In this document: positions 1 through 6,728 of the stretch, one piece after another | Position numbering within the stretch: the stretch's first letter is position 1 | Layout of the letters: every line of letters begins with the position of its first letter | NCBI GenBank assembly: GCA_023230665.1 | Contig: JALNWY010000161.1 | Location: 1-6,765, forward strand | Direction: 5' to 3' | DNA length: 6,765 nt | DNA from: Deltaproteobacteria bacterium | GTDB lineage: Bacteria; Desulfobacterota; Desulfomonilia; UBA1062 | Program-made: the position numbers and the translations under genes | The notes under the pieces: model-generated | The model's database searches: none | What the model was told of the DNA's origin: nothing | The model's input: the letters and a program-made list of their open reading frames with translations, nothing else

Positions 1-830
1 CCCGCTGAATCGAGGTGCTCCCGCGCCCGCCTGTCCACGGATGCGGTCTTGACCCCGGGACCCAGGGCCTCGATGCCCAGCGACTGGGCTTTGAACACGT
101 GCTGGTAGGCATCCATGAAGTCACCCCCGGGATCGCCGGTGCACACGGTGATGGTCTGATCCGAGCAGTATCCCCGGTAGACGCACCCGTAGTCGATGAC
201 CACGGACTCCCTCTCCCGGATCACCTTTTCCGATGCCGCGCCGTGGGGCATGGCCGCCCGCGGGCCTGAGGCCACGATGGTCTCGAATGAGGGGCCGCTC
301 GCACCGAGCCTCCTCATCTCGCACTCGATGTCCAAGGCCACGTCCGACTCCCTGCGCCCGACAATGCCTTGCGACAGGACAGCCTGGAGGGCGGTCTCGG
401 ATATCCTGACCGCCCCGGTGATCAGCGAAAGCTCACCTGGGTCTTTGACGGCCCGCAGATACTTGAGCCGGCCTCCCAGCGGCGTCATCTCGATATCCTT
501 GAACAGATCTTTGAGCTGGAGAAAGGTGTCGACATCCATCACGTCCGAATCGATGCCCAGGGTGGATATGCCCATAGACCGAAGATACTCGTAAATGTCT
601 TCCCAGCGCTTCTTGATCTCGATGACCTCGGCCTTTGCCTCTTCGTGCGCCTGGATGGTGTTGCGCGAATCCACGAAGAGCGCAATCCTCGATTCGGTAT
701 ACACGGCCAAGGCGTCGGAGCCGGTGTATCCGCTTACATAAGTGACGTTCGGGCGGGAAGAGAGCAGGATGGCGTCCAGCCCCTTGAGGAACGACCTCGC
801 CCTAGCGGTTCTTTGCGCGGAGTAACTCAT
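1..830 (-). CDS. pepP: Xaa-Pro aminopeptidase/dipeptidase, M24B family (partial, C-terminus beyond window)
   Basis: This is a cytosolic metallopeptidase that cleaves X-Pro bonds at peptide N-termini. The frame is open from ATG at 830 to the left edge, giving 276 codons plus two bases. Residues about 1-128 form the creatinase/prolidase N-terminal domain (NVTYVSGYTGSDA near 28-40). The pita-bread catalytic domain follows: FETIVASGPRAAMPHG (182-197) carries the active-site His196, and DYGCVYRGYCSDQT (213-226) carries the first two metal ligands, Asp213 and Asp224. The remaining family ligands (one His, two Glu) would lie past the edge. The ATG has GAGG six bases upstream and overlaps the end of aroQ by 29 nt in another frame. 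An aroQ-peptidase-efp order is known from Bacillus subtilis (yqhS-yqhT-efp), so efp may follow. The family is secure; aminopeptidase versus dipeptidase specificity is not resolved. Confidence 0.93.
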   Translation of the reverse strand, partial: MSYSAQRTARARSFLKGLDAILLSSRPNVTYVSGYTGSDALAVYTESRIALFVDSRNTIQAHEEAKAEVIEIKKRWEDIYEYLRSMGISTLGIDSDVMDVDTFLQLKDLFKDIEMTPLGGRLKYLRAVKDPGELSLITGAVRISETALQAVLSQGIVGRRESDVALDIECEMRRLGASGPSFETIVASGPRAAMPHGAASEKVIRERESVVIDYGCVYRGYCSDQTITVCTGDPGGDFMDAYQHVFKAQSLGIEALGPGVKTASVDRRAREHLDSA

Positions 831-1248
831 GGAGAGCCTCGATCCCCAGGATATAGCCGTACGGGCCCAACCCGGAGATGGTGCCGGCCGCGATGTCGGA
901 AAACAGGTTCTTCTGCCTGAACGGCTCGCGGGCCGAGACATTGCTGATATGGATCTCGACAAAGGGGATATCCACGCCCAGCAGGGCGTCGCGGATCGCA
1001 ACCGAGGTGTGGGTGTAGCCGCCCGGGTTGATCAGGATACCCCTGATCTGTGCCTCTCGTGCCGCGTGGATCTTTTCGATGATCCCGCCTTCATGGTTTG
1101 ACTGAAAGGCCTCGAGCTCCATGCCGAGCGAGTGCGCCTTCTCCTGGGCCCCCCGCTCGATCTCCGGCAGGCTGACCCGGCCGTAGAGCGAGGTCTCGCG
1201 GATGCCCAGCAGATCGAGGTTTGGTCCGTTGATCAGCAGAATCTTCAT
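802..1248 (-). CDS. aroQ: 3-dehydroquinate dehydratase, type II
   Basis: This cytosolic enzyme dehydrates 3-dehydroquinate to 3-dehydroshikimate, step 3 of the shikimate pathway; type II enzymes are dodecameric. The start at 1248 gives 148 residues, the usual family length, and begins with the family N-terminus MKILLINGPNLDLLG. A seven-residue-longer start at 1269 is possible but adds no conserved sequence. Active-site residues are all visible: Asn10, Arg17 and catalytic Tyr22 on the lid loop, Asn74 and His80 in INPGGYTHTS, and catalytic His100 in FVEIHISN. The ATG overlaps the TGA of the TPR gene as ATGA, with AAGGA seven bases upstream, so translational coupling is likely. Its 3' end overlaps the peptidase gene. 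Nothing is missing or odd. Confidence 0.97.
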   Translation of the reverse strand: MKILLINGPNLDLLGIRETSLYGRVSLPEIERGAQEKAHSLGMELEAFQSNHEGGIIEKIHAAREAQIRGILINPGGYTHTSVAIRDALLGVDIPFVEIHISNVSAREPFRQKNLFSDIAAGTISGLGPYGYILGIEALHELLRAKNR

Positions 1249-1769
1249 TTCCGCGTCCTTTCCAGCCACCCTTCCAGGGTCTTGATGAGATACAGGGTCT
1301 GCACCCTCTCTGCCTCCCCGCGCACCTGGGGATCAGGGTCAGGGTCTTTCAGCAGGCGCGAGTAGATTTCCAGTGCCTGCCCGTAATGCCCCTGGTCGGC
1401 ATAGATTTGTGCGAGTTCGGGAGACGCCTCGCTCATGAGCGGGGCTATCTCGCCCACACTATCTTCCTCCGGAAACAGGTCGAGGGCCTCGTCGTCATCG
1501 GGGTAAAAGGGAAGATAGAGGTCGATGCACGACTTCGCGGCCTCGCTTTCCCCCCTGCCGCGGTGGATGAGGGCAATGTAGTAGAATGCCCTGGCAAGTT
1601 CTCTCACCCTGCCGGCAAGCGCCCGGAGCACGGCCATGGCATCGGTCTCGCGGCCCACCTTGAACAATGATATGCCCACCATCAGCTGATCTTCAGGGGT
1701 CAGTGCATCGGCCGCGGCATCGGCGATTTGAAGAAATGCTCCCTGCTCAAAGGCTGTTCGAATATCCAT
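1245..1769 (-). CDS. Tetratricopeptide repeat (TPR) protein in the aro operon
   Basis: This is a predicted soluble 174-residue helical-repeat protein with no signal peptide or membrane segment, so probably a cytosolic protein-protein interaction scaffold. TPR-like helix pairs are seen at about 26-52, 59-90 and 117-143. The last is the clearest: PELAQIYADQGHYGQALEIY has the TPR spacing of small and aromatic residues. An acidic linker (DDDEALDLFPEED, 91-103) separates repeats two and three, and the C-terminus ends in a basic LEGWLERTRK helix. I chose ATG 1769 because AGGGA lies eight bases upstream; an in-frame ATG at 1832 would extend 63 nt further into aroKB. It overlaps the aroKB end by 23 nt and shares ATGA with aroQ. 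The specific role is unknown. Its position suggests co-expression with shikimate enzymes but does not prove a shared function. Confidence 0.88.
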   Translation of the reverse strand: MDIRTAFEQGAFLQIADAAADALTPEDQLMVGISLFKVGRETDAMAVLRALAGRVRELARAFYYIALIHRGRGESEAAKSCIDLYLPFYPDDDEALDLFPEEDSVGEIAPLMSEASPELAQIYADQGHYGQALEIYSRLLKDPDPDPQVRGEAERVQTLYLIKTLEGWLERTRK

Positions 1770-3309
1770 CAGCGAATCCCTGGTAGGCCTCCAGTACTTC
1801 GATTTCAGAAAGTTTTTGTACGCTAACACCACCGATGCAAGGTGTCAATACAAAGTGGATTCCCCTGCCTGAGCCCTTCTTGTCGAGTGCGAGCGCCTCT
1901 GCCACTTCTGAGGCAGGAGGGAGCGCGAGGTTGCGAGGGAGGATGTTTTCACGGGCCATGAGATCCATGATGCGCTTCAGATCCTCCGATGACAACAGGC
2001 CGCGGTCATGGGAGAGCCGCGAGGCGAACGACATGCCCACGGCAACGGCAAGCCCGTGGGGCAGCCTGTACCCGCTGGACTTCTCCACGGCGTGGCCCAG
2101 GGTGTGGCCGAAATTGAGAATTCTCCTCAAGCCCCCTTCCCGCTCGTCGCGGGCCACCACCCGGGCCTTGTCCCTGACGCACATTTTGACCAGCCTGGCA
2201 TCGTCGTAGGGCCGCCCCTTTTCCAGATAGTGAAAGAGCGGGACATCCATGATGATCCCGTACTTGACCACCTCGGCCATGGCGCTCCTGATCTCTATCT
2301 CGTTCAGTGTGGCGAGAAAACCCACGTCGCTCAACACCATCAGAGGCTGGTGGAAGGCGCCGACCAGGTTCTTCCCATATGCGTGGTTGACCGCTGTCTT
2401 GCCCCCGATGGCGGAGTCGACCTGTGCCAGCAGGGTGGTCGGTGCCTGGACCACAGGGATACCCCGCATGTAGATACTCGCGGCGAACCCGGCAAGGTCG
2501 CCCGTCACGCCTCCACCCACGGCCAGGCACACCCACTGCCGGTTGACCCTGCATGAAAACATGGCGTCGAGCACGGTGTTCAGGAAGGCCATGGATTTTG
2601 ACTGTTCGCCCGAAGGCACGGGCATGAAGTGGGCCGGGCAGCCTTGAAGGGCATCGTTCACCATTCGGCCGTGGTGTTTCATCACGTTTTCATCGATCAG
2701 AACAAAGAGCCCTTCAGGATGCACATGCCGCATCATCAGGGGGAAGATCTTTGAGAAGATGCCCCTGCCAACGTAAACCGGATAGGGATTGTCCGGCAGG
2801 GCCACGCCCGCCGGATCGGGCAGCCCGGGCAGAACCTCCAGGATCTCGCGGGTGATCTCCTCAGGTGACCTGCCGTCAGTGTTCACCACCAGATCGGCAT
2901 CTTCATAGGCAGGGGTCCTTGCCTGCATGAGGCTCCGGGCGTCTCTGCCCCACAAGGGCCTGGTCCCGTCGCCGGTGACGCGGCCTTCCAGGCTCTCGAA
3001 CGATGCCTTCAGAAACACGGTGCAGCCGCACGCCTTCATGAGCCCTCTGTTCTGGGGATTCATTGGCAGCCCGCCGCCAGTTGCCACGACACTCAAGGGA
3101 TGGCCCTCGGCTGCGAGATCGTGCAGCGCACTGTCCTCCAGGGAGCGGAACGCCTGCTCCCCTGCGCAGCGGAAGATCTCCGGGATCGATGCCCCGCTCC
3201 TGCGGGCAATGATTATGTCAAGATCTACGAAAGGCGCGTCCATGCGATGGGCAAGACCCAGGCCCACCGTGGATTTCCCGGAGCCCATGAAGCCGGTGAG
3301 AAAGATCAT
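1747..3309 (-). CDS. aroKB: Bifunctional shikimate kinase / 3-dehydroquinate synthase fusion
   Basis: One 520-residue cytosolic polypeptide covers two non-consecutive shikimate steps. Residues 1 to about 160 are shikimate kinase (shikimate + ATP to shikimate 3-phosphate): P-loop GFMGSGKST (6-14), DLD (29-31), Arg55, GGG (78-80), lid Arg117 in TRPL, and Arg131/Tyr135 near the domain end. Residues about 175-520 are 3-dehydroquinate synthase (DAHP to 3-dehydroquinate, NAD and divalent metal): SGEQSK (233-238), GGGVTGDLAGFAAS (265-278), and likely metal ligands Glu346 (AEVVKYG), His402 (NFGHTLGHA) and His418 (PHG). A short Pro/Gly linker at about 161-175 joins the domains. Both halves keep their key residues, so both should be active. 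ATG 3309 overlaps the aroC stop as ATGA, with GGGAG six bases upstream. Fusions in this order are known, for example AroKB of Thermotoga maritima. Confidence 0.97.
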   Translation of the reverse strand: MIFLTGFMGSGKSTVGLGLAHRMDAPFVDLDIIIARRSGASIPEIFRCAGEQAFRSLEDSALHDLAAEGHPLSVVATGGGLPMNPQNRGLMKACGCTVFLKASFESLEGRVTGDGTRPLWGRDARSLMQARTPAYEDADLVVNTDGRSPEEITREILEVLPGLPDPAGVALPDNPYPVYVGRGIFSKIFPLMMRHVHPEGLFVLIDENVMKHHGRMVNDALQGCPAHFMPVPSGEQSKSMAFLNTVLDAMFSCRVNRQWVCLAVGGGVTGDLAGFAASIYMRGIPVVQAPTTLLAQVDSAIGGKTAVNHAYGKNLVGAFHQPLMVLSDVGFLATLNEIEIRSAMAEVVKYGIIMDVPLFHYLEKGRPYDDARLVKMCVRDKARVVARDEREGGLRRILNFGHTLGHAVEKSSGYRLPHGLAVAVGMSFASRLSHDRGLLSSEDLKRIMDLMARENILPRNLALPPASEVAEALALDKKGSGRGIHFVLTPCIGGVSVQKLSEIEVLEAYQGFADGYSNSL

Positions 3310-4439
3310 AGCGACTCCCAGCAGGAACGGTGGCTGTCAAAGGCCTCGACGAGAGGGGCCATGGCGGGCAGGCCGAAGCTCGTCAGAATCGCCTGGCACG
3401 CGGCAATGATCACGGCCGCTTCCCCTACCACGGATGCGGCTGGCACGGCGCAGCAGTCGGACCGCTCATAGCTTGCCTGCATGGCCTCGCCGCTTTGGAT
3501 GTCTACGGACCTCAAGCCTTTTTTCAGGGTGGGTATGGGCTTCATGGTGCAGAGCACCTCGATTGGCTGCCCGTTTGAAACCCCGCCCTCAAGACCGCCT
3601 GCATGGTTGGTCTTTCTGCTTTTTGGCGTACCGGGGAAAATTTCGTCGTGTACCCTTGAGCCGGGCAGTGCCGCGGCCTTGGTGCCGATGCCGATCTGGA
3701 CCGCCTTGATCCCGGGGATGGACATGAGCTGGGCCGACAGGAGTGTATCCAGGCGCTGGTCCCACTGGGTATACGAGCCAATGCCTGCCGGCATACCGCT
3801 CAGCACCACTTTGAACTCGCCGCCCAACGTGTCGCCCTGGTCCCGGGCCTTATCGATCAGACGCTCCATGGAAGCGGTTGCTTCACTGTCCGGGCAGAAC
3901 ATGCTGGAGGAATCCCTGAGCGCCCGGTCATACCCGCCCGTGAACATCACCTCACCGATGCTCCTGACCCAGGAATGCACCTCCATGCCCAAAGCGGCAA
4001 GCAGGCACCTCAGCAGCCCGCCTGCCGCCACCCTGCCCGCGGTCTCACGGGCGCTCGAGCGCTCGAGCACGTTGCGCAGGTCTGTATGCCGGAATCTGGC
4101 CGCGCCGGCCAGATCGGCGTGCCCGGGCCGCGGGGTGTAGAGCTCTCTGCCGGACACGATCTCCCAGGGATCCATATATTCCTTCCAGTTGTCGAAATCC
4201 CTGTTCCACACCGCCAGAAGAACCGGGCTCCCCAGGGTAACCCGGCCCCTGATGCCCGAGAGAACATCCACCCGGTCTTGTTCGATGGACATCCGCCCTC
4301 CCCTGCCATAGCCTTTCTGACGCCGGGCCAGATCGGCGTCCATGACCTCGCGATCTACCTCAAGCCCTGCGGGGATGCCGTCGAGAAAGGCGAAAACACC
4401 CCTCCCGTGCGACTCCCCGGCAGTAGTGAACGTGAGCAT
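3306..4439 (-). CDS. aroC: Chorismate synthase
   Basis: This cytosolic enzyme carries out the last shikimate step, 1,4-elimination of phosphate from EPSP to chorismate, using reduced FMN. At 377 residues it has normal family length. Visible motifs in order are TTAGESHG (5-12) with catalytic His11, the RRQKGYGRGGRM basic segment (39-50), RPGHADL (104-110) with His107, the chorismate synthase signature RSSARETAGRVAAG (127-140), and near the C-terminus RSDCCAVPAA with the second active-site region. ATG 4439 is chosen because the protein begins with the canonical N-terminus and a strong AGGGAGGT sits just upstream. It is the first gene of the leftward operon, directly behind a sigma70-type promoter, and its stop is coupled to aroKB. 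The sequence does not show whether FMN reduction is self-sufficient or needs a partner reductase. Confidence 0.97.
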   Translation of the reverse strand: MLTFTTAGESHGRGVFAFLDGIPAGLEVDREVMDADLARRQKGYGRGGRMSIEQDRVDVLSGIRGRVTLGSPVLLAVWNRDFDNWKEYMDPWEIVSGRELYTPRPGHADLAGAARFRHTDLRNVLERSSARETAGRVAAGGLLRCLLAALGMEVHSWVRSIGEVMFTGGYDRALRDSSSMFCPDSEATASMERLIDKARDQGDTLGGEFKVVLSGMPAGIGSYTQWDQRLDTLLSAQLMSIPGIKAVQIGIGTKAAALPGSRVHDEIFPGTPKSRKTNHAGGLEGGVSNGQPIEVLCTMKPIPTLKKGLRSVDIQSGEAMQASYERSDCCAVPAASVVGEAAVIIAACQAILTSFGLPAMAPLVEAFDSHRSCWESL

Positions 4440-4442
4440 CCG

Positions 4443-4450
4443 ACCTCCCT
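4443..4450 (-). promoter_or_regulatory. Strong Shine-Dalgarno of aroC
   Basis: On the minus strand, AGGGAGGT precedes the aroC ATG with only three bases between, preceded by a run of eight A. The match to the 16S anti-SD is long but the spacing is tight. It fixes the aroC start. Confidence 0.75.
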
Positions 4451-4463
4451 TTTTTTTAAGCCA

Positions 4464-4515
4464 ATTGCAGGAGGATTATCACGGATTTGCGCCCTGTTTG
4501 TCAACAACCTGCAAT
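4464..4515. repeat. 8-bp inverted repeat bracketing the aro promoter (possible operator pair)
   Basis: ATTGCAGG at 4464-4471 is the exact reverse complement of CCTGCAAT at 4508-4515. One arm covers the predicted aroC transcription start. The other lies three bases beyond the -35, on the side toward the divergent small gene. Centre-to-centre distance is 44 bp, about four helical turns. This could be a paired operator. A perfect 8-bp match within a region this size can also arise by chance. Confidence 0.35.
4475..4504 (-). promoter_or_regulatory. Predicted sigma70-type promoter of the aroC-aroKB-TPR-aroQ-pepP operon
   Basis: Read on the minus strand, a perfect -35 TTGACA (4504-4499) is followed after 18 bases by -10 GATAAT (4480-4475), five of six to consensus. 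Transcription would begin near 4468, leaving a leader of about 29 nt with the Shine-Dalgarno but no room for an attenuator or T-box. No other promoter-like sequence was noticed inside the tightly overlapped operon. The match is strong; activity is inferred. Confidence 0.75.
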
Positions 4516-4533
4516 CCCGTTGCCTGAGAGCCT

Positions 4534-4549
4534 TTCCCGTGATAGGGAA
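4534..4549. repeat. Short inverted repeat in the leader of the small divergent gene
   Basis: TTCCC (4534-4538) and GGGAA (4545-4549) are separated by GTGATA and lie 33 bases before the small gene's ATG. It could be a weak RNA hairpin or a protein-binding half-site pair. No recognised family of operator was matched, and no convincing plus-strand promoter was found beside it. Confidence 0.25.
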
Positions 4550-4581
4550 CATACAAAAATAACAGGAAGAAAGGGTCTGCT

Positions 4582-4779
4582 ATGCTGACAAAAAGCGGGA
4601 AAAAGCTCGAAGAGATCATCAAGAAGGCGATCGACGACCAGGTAATCACGAACTCCGAGTATGAAGAGATCATCGCACTGGCCCACGAAGACGGTGTAAT
4701 CGACAAACACGAAAGGGTTCTTCTCCAAGAGCTCAACGACCTCATCGCAGAAAAGACGGTCAAGCGCATACCCGGGTGA
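4582..4779 (+). CDS. Small acidic helical protein with tandem TerB/EF-hand-like motif repeats, function unknown
   Basis: This 65-residue, charged, probably cytosolic protein has no signal peptide or membrane segment. Two 18-residue units are tandem copies: residues 12-29 (IIKKAIDDQVITNSEYEE) and 30-47 (IIALAHEDGVIDKHERVL) share seven identical positions, with a common II..A..D.VI...E frame. The second unit holds DGVIDKHE, resembling the DG-x-I-D-x-x-E motif of TerB-like and EF-hand-like proteins. The first Ca-ligand position is not acidic in either copy, so calcium binding is doubtful. ATG 4582 has a purine-rich GGAAGAAAGGG upstream. It is divergent from aroC (142 bp apart) and convergent with the receptor gene (26 bp). 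Codons look like those of a real gene. I do not recognise the family. Confidence 0.75.
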   Translation: MLTKSGKKLEEIIKKAIDDQVITNSEYEEIIALAHEDGVIDKHERVLLQELNDLIAEKTVKRIPG

Positions 4780-4805
4780 CCCTATGACTGATTACCACTG
4801 TAATG

Positions 4806-6719
4806 CTAAAACCTCATCTGCAGCGAGACGCGGTAGGTCCTCCCGGGCACGGGGTACCAGAAGCTGCCCCACTCCGACCGGTCTTCGTATTCCACCGAGG
4901 TGTCGTCCAGAAGGTTGCTCACCTTGAAGGCGGCCGTGGCAAACCGGGTGATCTCACAGGCGATGCCGACGTCGACGATGTTTCTGTTGCCGGTCTTTTC
5001 TGTGTTGGCATCATCGGTGTAGATCCCTTCTCTGAACTGGTAGGAGGCGAAAATATCAACCTGCCGTCCGTAGAGCACGGGCAGATAGTCGGCCTGGAGC
5101 GTGAAGATCTCCTGCGGCTTGAGCCTGATCCGCTTGCTCTCGAAGGGCCCACTCCCGTACCGGAACTGATTGAAGGCATAGCCCAGCGAGAGCTTCACGG
5201 GCTCGACCGGCTTTACCCATGCATAGGTCTCAACTCCTGAGGCGTGCGCGCGGTCCACATTGACATAGGTGAAGGTCATGGCCGCAAGGTCGGAGTCCAT
5301 CTTTATCAGATCGCTATAGCGCGTCACGAAATAGCTCGCGCCCAAGCCGAACCGCTCGAACTCGACCACGGGCCCGATGTCCCAGCCGAACGACTTTTCG
5401 GGCTCGAGGTCAGGGTTGGAAATGAAGGTGTACCAGCTGGAGGGAGAATAGAGATGGCCCATGGTTGGCTCGCGGTACCCGGTGCCCGCGTTCGCTTTGA
5501 GCCCGAGATGGGGCACGACATTCCAGAAAGCCCCGCCGTGCCAGGTCCATCTTCCTTCAAACGCGGTGCTGTAGTCGTGCCGCAGGGCAAGGGAAAACAG
5601 AACAGGGTCAAGGTCAAGGGTCGAATGGAGAACCCCGGATGTAACGGTGCGCGAGTGGATGCCGTAGTCGTCGCTGCTGAGCCGCTCCCTGCGCACGGTG
5701 ACCTCGGGAGAGAGTTTCAGGGGACCCATGCCATGGGAATAGATCGCATCGAAATAATCGCTCGTGAGCCGGGACCGGATGTCTCCGGTGAAAAAGGCAA
5801 AATTGCTGGTGCAGGTGCGGGTGGATATCCGGGAGGCCTTCAAGGCCAGAGACCTGCCGGGATCGAGTTCCCGGACGGTGTCGATCATGAACGAATATCG
5901 GGTCGTATTCACCTCATCGTCAGGGGTCAGCATGCCTGCACTGCCTTCGCTTCCGGGCGAGCCAAGCTCCTGGGCGGCGAGGATTCCCGAGAGCAGCGTG
6001 TCCCATCCGTCGATATCCATCCAGAGCTTCGAGAGCAGAGCTGTGTGCTCTGTATGGTTGTTCTCCCTGCGCGCCGTGGTGCCGTCGTCCCGTTCGTAGA
6101 GAAAATCGTTGTCCGCCCGGCTCCGGGTCACATCCAGGAGAAACCCTGTTCCGCCCGCCTCGGTGTTCAGGAGCAGGTTGTAGAGGCTGTACCCGTAGGT
6201 GCCCAGGGATGAGGTGAACTCCAGGCTGTGGCCGGGCCGGGGATTCCGGGTGATGATGTTGACAACACCTCCCATGGCCGAGCCGCCATATGCGGCCGAG
6301 TTGCTGCCCTTGATGATCTCGATCCGGTCGATCTCGGGGACCGGATACAGGGAAAGGTCGACCAGGTCCCCGCTGACCGAGCTGAGGGGAACTCCGTCGA
6401 GCATGACGAGCGTCTGCTGATAGTTTGTTCCCCGCAGGCTCACCGGCACGGGAACCGCCCCGCCATAGACGGGCAGATCGACGGAGACAGCCTTTCTGAT
6501 CGCGTCACGGGTATCGATGAGCCCGGTTGCCAGGGGCCTGACCTCCACGATGTCGCTGAACGCGGTGGGCGCCTTGCCGGTCATGGAAGAAATCGATGTG
6601 TCGTCAATGGCAGTGGCCGTGACGATGATCTCCTCGGCATGGGCGGGAAACAAGGAAAAAAACGAGAGAAAAAACCACAGAACACCCAGTGCGCTTGCTG
6701 CCGTGAATCGATGGTGCAT
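4806..6719 (-). CDS. TonB-dependent outer-membrane receptor, BtuB-like (candidate cobalamin receptor)
   Basis: This 637-residue outer-membrane beta-barrel would import a scarce ligand using TonB-ExbBD energy. Residues 1-28 are a signal peptide (hydrophobic core about 10-25, cleavage after AHA). A TonB box EIIVTATA (30-37) resembles the LVVTA box of BtuB. The plug (about 45-160) contains RGTN (96-99), LDGVPL (107-112) and AYGGSAMGGVVNIITR (143-158). The barrel includes GYREPTMGHLY near 413 and NPDLEPEKS near 433, then a closing strand with PGRTY and terminal Phe (MRF) for BAM recognition. Length is close to E. coli BtuB (614). The plug motifs are BtuB-like, but the ligand (cobalamin, siderophore or other) cannot be fixed. 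No btuFCD or tonB genes are in the window. ATG 6719 has AGGAGG nine bases upstream. Confidence 0.93.
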   Translation of the reverse strand: MHHRFTAASALGVLWFFLSFFSLFPAHAEEIIVTATAIDDTSISSMTGKAPTAFSDIVEVRPLATGLIDTRDAIRKAVSVDLPVYGGAVPVPVSLRGTNYQQTLVMLDGVPLSSVSGDLVDLSLYPVPEIDRIEIIKGSNSAAYGGSAMGGVVNIITRNPRPGHSLEFTSSLGTYGYSLYNLLLNTEAGGTGFLLDVTRSRADNDFLYERDDGTTARRENNHTEHTALLSKLWMDIDGWDTLLSGILAAQELGSPGSEGSAGMLTPDDEVNTTRYSFMIDTVRELDPGRSLALKASRISTRTCTSNFAFFTGDIRSRLTSDYFDAIYSHGMGPLKLSPEVTVRRERLSSDDYGIHSRTVTSGVLHSTLDLDPVLFSLALRHDYSTAFEGRWTWHGGAFWNVVPHLGLKANAGTGYREPTMGHLYSPSSWYTFISNPDLEPEKSFGWDIGPVVEFERFGLGASYFVTRYSDLIKMDSDLAAMTFTYVNVDRAHASGVETYAWVKPVEPVKLSLGYAFNQFRYGSGPFESKRIRLKPQEIFTLQADYLPVLYGRQVDIFASYQFREGIYTDDANTEKTGNRNIVDVGIACEITRFATAAFKVSNLLDDTSVEYEDRSEWGSFWYPVPGRTYRVSLQMRF

Positions 6720-6728
6720 AAGGGGACA

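Noticed and set aside
2006..2554. Overlapping 182-codon open frames on both strands inside aroKB
   Set aside because: Both are out-of-frame shadows of the conserved 3-dehydroquinate synthase domain.
4053..4068. Two tandem copies of the palindrome GCTCGAGC
   Set aside because: They encode part of the conserved chorismate synthase signature region (around LERSSARE), so codon choice explains them.
4107..4339. 14-base direct repeat GGCCAGATCGGCGT at 4107-4120 and 4326-4339
   Set aside because: Both copies are in the same aroC reading frame and encode the similar residues ADLA, so this is a coding coincidence.
4440..4474. Attenuator or leader peptide before aroC
   Set aside because: The predicted leader is only about 29 nt, with no aromatic-codon leader frame and no terminator stem.
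4479..4769. Hydrophobic-looking 96-codon minus-strand frame over the small gene and aro promoter region
   Set aside because: It is the complement of the acidic small protein, and runs through the predicted aro promoter -35. The plus-strand frame has a better ribosome site and a clear internal repeat.
4791..4804. ATTAC-CACT-GTAAT hairpin between the convergent small gene and receptor gene, as a terminator
   Set aside because: The stem is only five AT-rich pairs with no T-tract on either strand, too weak to call a terminator.
5244..6212. Long 322-codon open frame on the plus strand inside the receptor gene
   Set aside because: It is antisense to a clearly conserved TonB receptor, has no recognisable domains, and is expected from GC-rich codon use.
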